Positions 57,466 through 64,000 of a stretch of 64,000 nt of DNA are shown one piece after another. Position numbers and translations under genes: made by a program. The stretch lies in assembly GCF_038396675.1 (NCBI RefSeq), contig NC_088920.1, forward strand, positions 63,164,001 to 63,228,000, in the 5' to 3' direction. The notes below the pieces were generated by a model. That model saw nothing but the letters and a program-made list of their open reading frames with translations. It did not search any database and had not been told where the DNA came from. The DNA comes from Hydra vulgaris. Taxonomy: Eukaryota > Cnidaria > Hydrozoa > Anthoathecata > Hydridae. Within the stretch, counting starts at the first letter, position 1, and each line of letters begins with the position of its first letter.

Positions 57466-58859
57466 TCAATGGTTAATGGCCGGCAAATGGCGTATTTACC
57501 CTAAATATTTTAAAAACAGTTTCACAATTTTTTAATGTTATATTTGCTATTATACCATCAAGAATTACACATAAAAACATTCACAAGTGCTTTCTTTTTA
57601 TGTTCGAGTTGTCAAAACAAAGATTGAAAAGGTTTAACGGACTAATTTTTTTTTTCGTGTCTTTAAAACAGAGTATATTTAATTTTATTTATATTTAAGG
57701 ATAGTTTACAAAACTTAAATTATTCTGTGACTGTTTTAAACAATGGTTTACTTAACTACTCAAACAAAACTTGTATTGTTTAGCAGGATGTTTTGAAAAA
57801 ACGTACCAATCTCCAATAAATAAAAAAAAATCATTGATAAAGTTCTAATTTTTATTAGTTATGGTAACATAAATGTTACATAAATGTAGTGTTATAAGTG
57901 TTACATAAATGTTAAACTAAAACACAGTTTTTAGGAGTTTTATATATAGTGCAGAAAAGGTTTTATATAAAGTGCAGAAAAAGTTTATTGATTGTTGTCA
58001 AATATTGTAATTGATTGCAAATTTCCTTAGATTTTTTTTTTAAATAAAAATGCTTTTGCACTTCACAGACCGTTGTGTTTCACACAACAATGGCACATTA
58101 GATAATGTTGACCTCCTCTTTCCGGGGTGTGTCTAGTGGTGGTAGCTTTGATTGAACCAATTAAGTAAATTAAAGTTGAAATAAAATCACAAAGTGACTT
58201 AAAATCATTAAAGAATGGACTGAGAGGATGCGTGGAGCAGTAAAAAAAAAAATTACGTATTTTAGCCTGAACTCCGTTTTCCTAATCAACCATAGCTGAA
58301 CAGCCACCGTATCATTTTAAGAGTAGTTTTGTCATGTCGAGGCCACATTTATTGCAGTGATTCGAAAAATTATCAATAAGCCTTCATTTGTTTCATTGGA
58401 TGAAATCCAAATGTTCAGAATTCGAAAAAATCTTTCCATTTACTTTGCTTTATTCCTGAATTTGAAATTATGAGCTGTTTCGTAAACTATAATTAAAAAT
58501 CTATAGATTTGTGTAATGATTCAACAATTTGTGTCTATATCAGCTTCTTTTAAATCTTTACCAGCTTGTTATGGATCCTATTTTATGCATAACACGCCAA
58601 AGTCTGTAGATGCTTATTTTTGTTACCAGCTTTTACTGTAATTTGAAACTGATCACGGACATTTTCACTTTCATTATATCGACTTACATCGAAAAACAAT
58701 GTGCCACAAAAGATGTCGCCGCGAAGAGCCGCATGCTCGCCTTATGGTTTCAGACGTTTTTAGAAATGTTATTGTACTTGGTTAATGCTGATGAATGTAT
58801 GAATATACCTTGGTATTCGTGATGAACGGTCAATGGAAAAACAATAAAAAGCACACATA
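57466..58859. other. AT-rich spacer, nothing recognised
   Basis: No gene, array or terminal repeat was seen on either strand in this stretch. Confidence 0.4.
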
Positions 58860-59022
58860 CAGGGCCGACCCGAGAGGGACGGGAGATCAATAGTTGGCAG
58901 TCGGCAAATGTCGAATAAAAAAAAAATGTAAGAGTAGTTAGTGTGAAAATTTTTTTTTGGAGTAGACAAAAAACAGATACGTCACTTCCTCTCCCCAATA
59001 AATTTTCTTCGGGACGGTCCTG
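58860..59022. mobile_element. 163-bp hAT-like MITE
   Basis: CAGGGCCGACCCGAG at 58860 and CTTCGGGACGGTCCTG ending at 59022 form imperfect inverted termini. The flanking 8-mers cacacata and ctaatata agree at only 5 of 8 positions, so the target duplication is degraded. The start matches the hAT termini at 22044 and 49580. Confidence 0.55.
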
Positions 59023-59149
59023 CTAATATACTGAGCCCTTCAAAACATATAGGGCCCGGCTAATATACAGCCCTTCCCACATACTGAGCACTTTAAAAGA
59101 CGTAAATAGACAAGCCATTGTACATTCTACACGATAATCATTGCTATTT

Positions 59150-59850
59150 TCATCAAGTGACTTTTTTCTGATTTAGTAGGTTTTCTTAGCACTGATAGCC
59201 AATGAACTAGCTGACGTTTGATACAGTTTAAGATTATGATCTTTGTTCACGTTTTGAAGTTTATTTCTTTTAAAAAGAAAGTGGTGACACAGACTGCGTT
59301 TGAGTAGAGAACAGAGTTAGTGGAGTCATTTTGCTTGTGAGATACCATGTACATCTTTTCATGACAGTCAATGGTTTTCACTTTTTTAAATGTTTGATTT
59401 TTTTAAATGGCGAGATCTTTAATCAGATTCAAGTAATTTATTTTAGCATCTGCTGGCTTTGAACAACAAGTCAGTTTTCACACAAATCAGAAATTTTTAT
59501 AATTGCTGATTTACTTACATTAATTACTGAATGTTCTTTGAAGCAGTGCTACAGGTATCATTATAGAAGACCTTTTTATAAATTTTGCAACTGTAAATGC
59601 AGCTGTAAAGATTGAAATCAACTTCTTTTGTACGTCTTTCTTGTTTAGAGTTCACATCTTTTTTTTCTTGATCTTCATAATTAATAGATTTTTCTAATTC
59701 ATTATTTTTCTGAATTTAAAACTATTATTTTATAATAATATTTTTTCTGTAGACCAAGGAAATACCTTTTGTCTGTTTCTGTTTCAAAGCACATTTTGCA
59801 TGCTGGTAAATTAAGGTTGCATGGTTTTAGATTCCAGAGCATTCAAGAAA
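59150..59850 (-). other. Coding-like fragments of unknown nature
   Basis: Minus-strand pieces read NLNLPACKMCFETETDKRYF (59815-59745), VDFNLYSCIYSCKIYKKVFY then NDTCSTASKN (59630-59530), and TIDCHEKMYMVSHKQNDSTN then VLYSNAVCVTTF (59370-59275). Each looks more protein-like than random AT-rich DNA, but frames and stops do not join and I recognise no family. It could be a decayed gene or a repeat-borne protein. Confidence 0.25.
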
Positions 59851-60159
59851 GTACCAAAACGGAGAATTACAAAATATTTTAAAAAGTTCCAGCTAATAAA
59901 ACAGTTATTTAGAAAGTTCTATTTATACAAAAATATTTATTTTGATTAATGAAACAGTAAAGTTTTAAGGGAGTTTCTACCAATTAGACATTTCTAGGCG
60001 CAAGATACATATGCTTTAGCTGGGGGACTGGGTTGAGCTGTTGCACCAGATGTTAAGATTGTGCTTAAAAAAAAAGTTTGCCACGTATTATCACCGAGAT
60101 TCAATCTACCAGAAAAGTAATAACACCTGAGTATAAAAATTTTTCTTTTGATTATAGAT

Positions 60160-60272
60160 TAGTTACTGATCTTAACATACTTGTAAAATTTATATTTATT
60201 TTTTATGTGGTACACGCTTGCTGATGAAAGCACGTCGGGGCGTAGTGATAAGGCTAATATTGTTTTCTATTA
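60160..60272 (+). mobile_element. LINE 3'-tail fragment, left half
   Basis: GGGGCGTAGTGATAAGGCTA near 60238 followed by TTGTTTTCTATTA is the same type of tail as at 13140 (GGGGCTAGATGATAAG...GTCTTCTGCC). It is interrupted by the transposon that begins at 60273. The continuation, GCTCTGGTTTTTTTATTTTA, resumes at 63734. Confidence 0.65.
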
Positions 60273-63200
60273 CACAAGTCAGAAATTTAAGGTTTAAGTT
60301 TACTATCCGAGTACCCCAAAAATGTTAACAAATATAGTAAGTGGGGCATCTGGACACTTCATTTTCATATTTAGAAAAATCTGGGAGGTATCACATTTTT
60401 AGAAAATCTGCTTAAAAGTCATTATTTTCGTACTTAAAAAAACTAAATATATTGACGGAACAGTAAAATTAACATAAAATAACTTTAAATTCCAAATTTT
60501 TATTCTCTTAAATTTTGTATTTACACATCAACTTCATTAGACAGCTCTTAGATATATCTAAGTTGGTGAAAAAGGTTTAGATATGCTTGAATTATATTAG
60601 GAACATAGTATGCTTAGTAAAGTAGAACATATTGATAGTATATAAATAATTTATTAGTATTGTAATATAGTAAAATATTAGTATTGTATGTCTAATAACC
60701 TAATATATATAAATAATAATAATAAATAATAAATAAAATATTTCAAAAACCGTTTGTACTAATATATTTATAATTTCTTTTTGAATAAATATACAAATTT
60801 TTTTAACTAAAGATTTCAATAATGTTTATGTTTTCATGTACAATTAATGTTCAATAACTTATAAATTATTTGAACTGAACACTTCAGCAATTCTTTTGCT
60901 TCTTTCCTTATGTTTGTTGAGACTCCAAACCTGTTTATTACACTTTTCATCTTGGAATGGCAAGATTCAGATGTCTGCTCATTAAACTGCCCAAGGGAAA
61001 GGCCACTCAAATCAACAAATGTTTCCAGATGTGCTGTTACAGCATGTACTTTCCAAGTAACCGTGAGCTGTTTACCTAAAAACGAAAAAAGTTTACTATA
61101 AATATGTTTATCAATAACTTGGTTTTAAATACAAAGGGTAAAAAAAACAGCAATTACCTCTCTGCAATAGTCTTGCGCATCCTTATAGCTTTGTGTAAAA
61201 CTTTCAATTAAAATTGAATAGTTTGGGTCAAGTTTATAGCCAAAGACACCATGAACAACCTTATTAAATTTTCTCATTGTTTCTAAGAGAGGATACAGTT
61301 CAACAGGCATTATTAACCCAAGTTTGTCGCAACTTTTAAGTATCTCTCTACACGTGTTTCCTTCAAATGTTCCTCCATGGTAACCTTTTCGAAGGCATCC
61401 AATGCTCTTGACCCAATCTATAAATCCAGGCCAAAGTTGCATTATAAATGCTGCCACATGGTTAACAAATCCCATCAGAAGGTGAAGTTCTGGTAATGGA
61501 ATCTCTCTTATTATACTTAGGGATTTGTCTTCTATCTTAAGCAGAGAAGGATTAATGACATTCTAAATATATGGAAATAAATTTTTTTTATCCTATTTAA
61601 AATGATAAAATGGTAATGGATAATAAATTTCGAAAATATTTACAATATATTTATTCATTTATACCTTATATTCTCTCATTCTTTTCACCGGAGTTCCTGC
61701 AGATGAATACAGTTCATAGTAATTATTCAAAGATTGAAATGTTCTTAACTCTCCAGCAAATAATTCTGAAGAACCTTCACACCATGCACAAGCATACTTT
61801 CCTCCATGAGCCTAAAATTTTATATTATAATTCAATTTATAAATATATTGTAGGGTAAAAAAAACCTTTTCTTAATATAGTTTTTACCATGATATGTCTT
61901 ATTATCTTAAAATTATTTAAAACAAACACACCGAAATTCCTAGCAATATGTTGATTAACTTCATGTTAGAAGCCAATGTGTACTTGCATTCATGCAACTT
62001 TAATCTTTCCACAATCATTGTCATGTTAGAATGATTCTCACTTACCCTTTCACAATAAGCTAAAACAAGTGATGTATTTGCTCCTGAGTATGATCCTAAT
62101 AAGCTGCTATCTTCTGTCCTGTCCTTGGTTGGATCAAACAGATTTACTATAACTTTTAGTGATCCTCCACCTATAATATATATATATATACTTACACACA
62201 TACATATTTGTATTTAAATATGTACAAATAATATTTTTTAAAACAAGTTTTCAAAAAGACGATAATTAAAATATCATAAGTAATATAAATTAAATAAATT
62301 AAATATAAATACCTGAATCTATTCCAACCTTTACAAATGTGTTTTGTGGAACCTGCCCTCGATATTTCATTACAAAATCCAGAAATGCTGTAATATCTTC
62401 AATATATACCAAGTGTCTCTTCACTGTAGCATAGTCATTATCATTTTCTTTTTCTTTAAAGTCTAATAATTCAGTGACATAAAAGTTGGAAAGTAGTTTA
62501 CTTTTTTCATCCAGGGTTTTCTCCATGTTTGACTCAAACTTTACACCGCTTCTCCTCAAAGTTTTTAACATTTCATTTGACTTCAATTGACTAAGTCCTA
62601 AGGTATTTACCAAAACTTCTACTTCATTATAAGGAATCTTTCTCTGGTCACTTTCCCGAGTACCGAGTGTAATATGAATACTTTTACCTCCTTAATATAA
62701 TATAAACTATTATTTTAAGAACGTACATAACAGCTATTTTTATTTAACAATATTTTACCTGTTCTGAGAATGGCTTGAGCTCCTAGACTTTGCCCTTGAT
62801 CAGAATAAAGAAGGGAAGAAGCTACTTGTTCTTTTACTTTTTTAGAAATTTTAGAAATACTCTCAGAAAGATTTGTGCTACTCTTTAAAGTGGAACATTT
62901 GTGGGGTTTACCTTTAGCAATTTCGCATAAACATATTTGGCAAAGTTTCAGTGTTGAGCTAGTTCCCTTTTTCATACTTTTATTTAATAATCTATTTCTT
63001 CCTTGACTGCATATACTGCATAATACTGAGCAATCTCTAGAGGTTTGCAAGCTAGACAAATCAGAATTTTTCCATTTTAAAGAAACTGTGTCTGCAATAG
63101 TTTTACCAGCCTTACAGAGATACAAGTTTTTCTTGCAACCTGGGCATAATCCTGTAGGGTAGGCAAATACTTTAAGTGAAAACTCAGGCTTACAGAAAAC

Positions 63201-63729
63201 TTGAACCAGACCTTTCAAACTTTTATTAACTGGAACGCATTTGTTGTTCTTTTCAAGGCAGCAACAGCAAATGATCTTTTGAAAAAGTACATGATTTCTT
63301 TTAAAATGGTATTCTCTCTTCTCCTTAGAGAGCAGAGGAGCCATAGATTCCATATATTAGGTATCTATAATAAAATAAAAATAAAAATGCGTAGTCAAAA
63401 AGAAATATTTTTAATAAAAAATGCTTTTTTGACCAACTTTGTGTATTATAATAATGTTTATGTATAAATATTAAATTAAAGACCTTGAAAAGTTGGTATA
63501 TGAACATTTTTTTAAATAAACTTCAACTTTCTGTCAGTATATTTAGTTTTTTTAAGTACAAAAATAATGACTTTTTAGCAGATTTTCTATGTCAATTTTC
63601 TAAAAATGTGATACCTCCCAGATTTTTCTAAATATGAAAATAAAGTGTCCAGATGCCCCACTTACTATATTTGTTAACATTTTTGGAGTACTCGGATAGT
63701 AAACTTAAACCTTAAATTTCTCACCTGTG
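60273..63729 (-). mobile_element. Apparently intact DNA transposon with long TIRs and ATTA target duplication
   Basis: The left terminal repeat (60273-60458, CACAAGTCAGAAATTTAAGG...) is mirrored by the right (63531-63729, ...CCTTAAATTTCTCACCTGTG) with high identity over about 186 bp; the right arm has a small 13-bp insertion. ATTA occurs exactly on both sides (60269-60272 and 63730-63733). Removing the element and one ATTA restores a continuous LINE 3' tail, which independently confirms the ends. Inside is one six-exon gene on the minus strand with no lesion. Four-base duplications occur in Sola, Chapaev, Academ and Ginger among others; I cannot choose between these from sequence alone. Confidence 0.9.
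60834..63353 (-). CDS. Putative transposase, 665 aa, six exons, intact
   Basis: Exons (minus strand): 63353-62759, 62690-62313, 62170-61932, 61811-61665, 61562-61158, 61067-60834. All introns are GT-AG and the sum is 1998 nt with no internal stop. Residues 1-198 hold cysteine clusters (IICCCCLEKNNKC, GLCPGCKKNLYLC, CSVLCSICSQGRN, CQICLCEIAKGKPHKCS), probably zinc-binding and DNA-binding. ~200-300 is a helical linker. ~320-405 reads KVGIDSGGGSLKVIVNLFD and ASNMKLINILLGIS, followed by GGKYACAWCEG (~407-417) and, in exon 5, YHGGTFEGNTCREILKSCD. Exon 6 ends with KVHAVTAHLE and LGQFNEQTSESCHSKM. D323 and E622 are candidate catalytic acids in a presumed RNase-H-like fold; the middle acid is not assigned (an Asn lies in the SNMKLIN block). 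I recall similar cysteine-rich uncharacterised proteins in cnidarian genomes but no named superfamily. Confidence 0.75.
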
Positions 63730-63733
63730 ATTA

Positions 63734-64000
63734 GCTCTGGTTTTTTTATTTTATTTATATAAAAGCACTTTCACCTAAAAATTAAACTTTCACCTAACTA
63801 GATATCATTATTGTCATCATCTTTTTTTATCAGTTTAATTTGTTAATTAGTTAGTACTAGAACCTCTAATAATTGCACTTTGATTATGACTTCGTAATTT
63901 TAGACAAAAATAGAAACTTTTAGATTTTAAGATCGAGATTAGTATTTAGTCATGAGAGAAAGAAGGTTCTAAAAACGTCAACGACGCACTTTTTACCTAA
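63734..64000 (+). other. LINE tail right half and window end
   Basis: GCTCTGGTTTTTTTATTTTA continues the LINE tail broken at 60272. The remainder to the window end has a short direct repeat (CTTTCACCTAAAAATTAAA / CTTTCACCTAACTAG) and no recognised gene. Confidence 0.5.

Overview
The window looks like animal nuclear DNA from a cnidarian, most probably Hydra. The base composition is very AT-rich, (TA)n microsatellites of 70-250 bp recur, CR1/jockey-type LINEs, hAT, Tc1/mariner and Tigger-like elements are dense, and the two host genes found have small exons and introns filled with repeats. The species call is an inference from composition and repeat style, not from a database match.

Only two host genes are recognisable. 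The first, on the minus strand at 7.6-8.5 kb, is the 5' part of a MORN-repeat protein that closely resembles radial spoke head component RSPH1 (three exons seen, the rest not located). The second, on the plus strand from 24.5 to 47.2 kb, is a ten-exon gene for a single-pass immunoglobulin-superfamily surface protein: signal-peptide exon, six Ig-like domains each on its own phase-1 exon, a transmembrane exon, and two cytoplasmic exons carrying an NPxY motif and a threefold 10-residue repeat. Its exon lengths sum to 2832 nt (943 aa) with every junction GT-AG and in frame. Its first intron is 11.1 kb and holds a chain of transposons. Its last intron holds an antisense jockey/CR1-type LINE.

The rest is mobile DNA. 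1-5.5 kb: hAT remnants, a hAT-type element carrying two nested MITEs, a Tigger-like element, a palindromic MITE. 8.86-13.25 kb: a nearly full-length two-ORF LINE with a few frame breaks. 14-22 kb: three tRNA-derived SINE copies, LINE fragments (one split by a TA-flanked element), a decayed transposase-like gene. 23-24 kb: TA-microsatellite modules with hairpins. 26.5-34 kb: an unclassified transposase element, a Tc1 element (TA target duplication) and a hAT element (8-bp target duplication), in tandem and separated by (TA)n. 47.8-51 kb: two hAT remnants, one abutting the other. 52.1-55.5 kb: a second, decayed member of the unclassified family seen at 26-29 kb. 56.6-57.5 kb: a non-autonomous element with many copies of one subterminal motif.

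The most notable element is at 60273-63729. It is a 3.46-kb DNA transposon with terminal inverted repeats of about 190 bp and an exact ATTA target duplication, inserted into the 3' tail of an older LINE. It carries a six-exon gene whose splice junctions join without any frame break into a 665-residue protein with cysteine clusters and a transposase-like core. I cannot place it in a named superfamily; it is the best candidate here for an intact, possibly active and poorly described mobile element.
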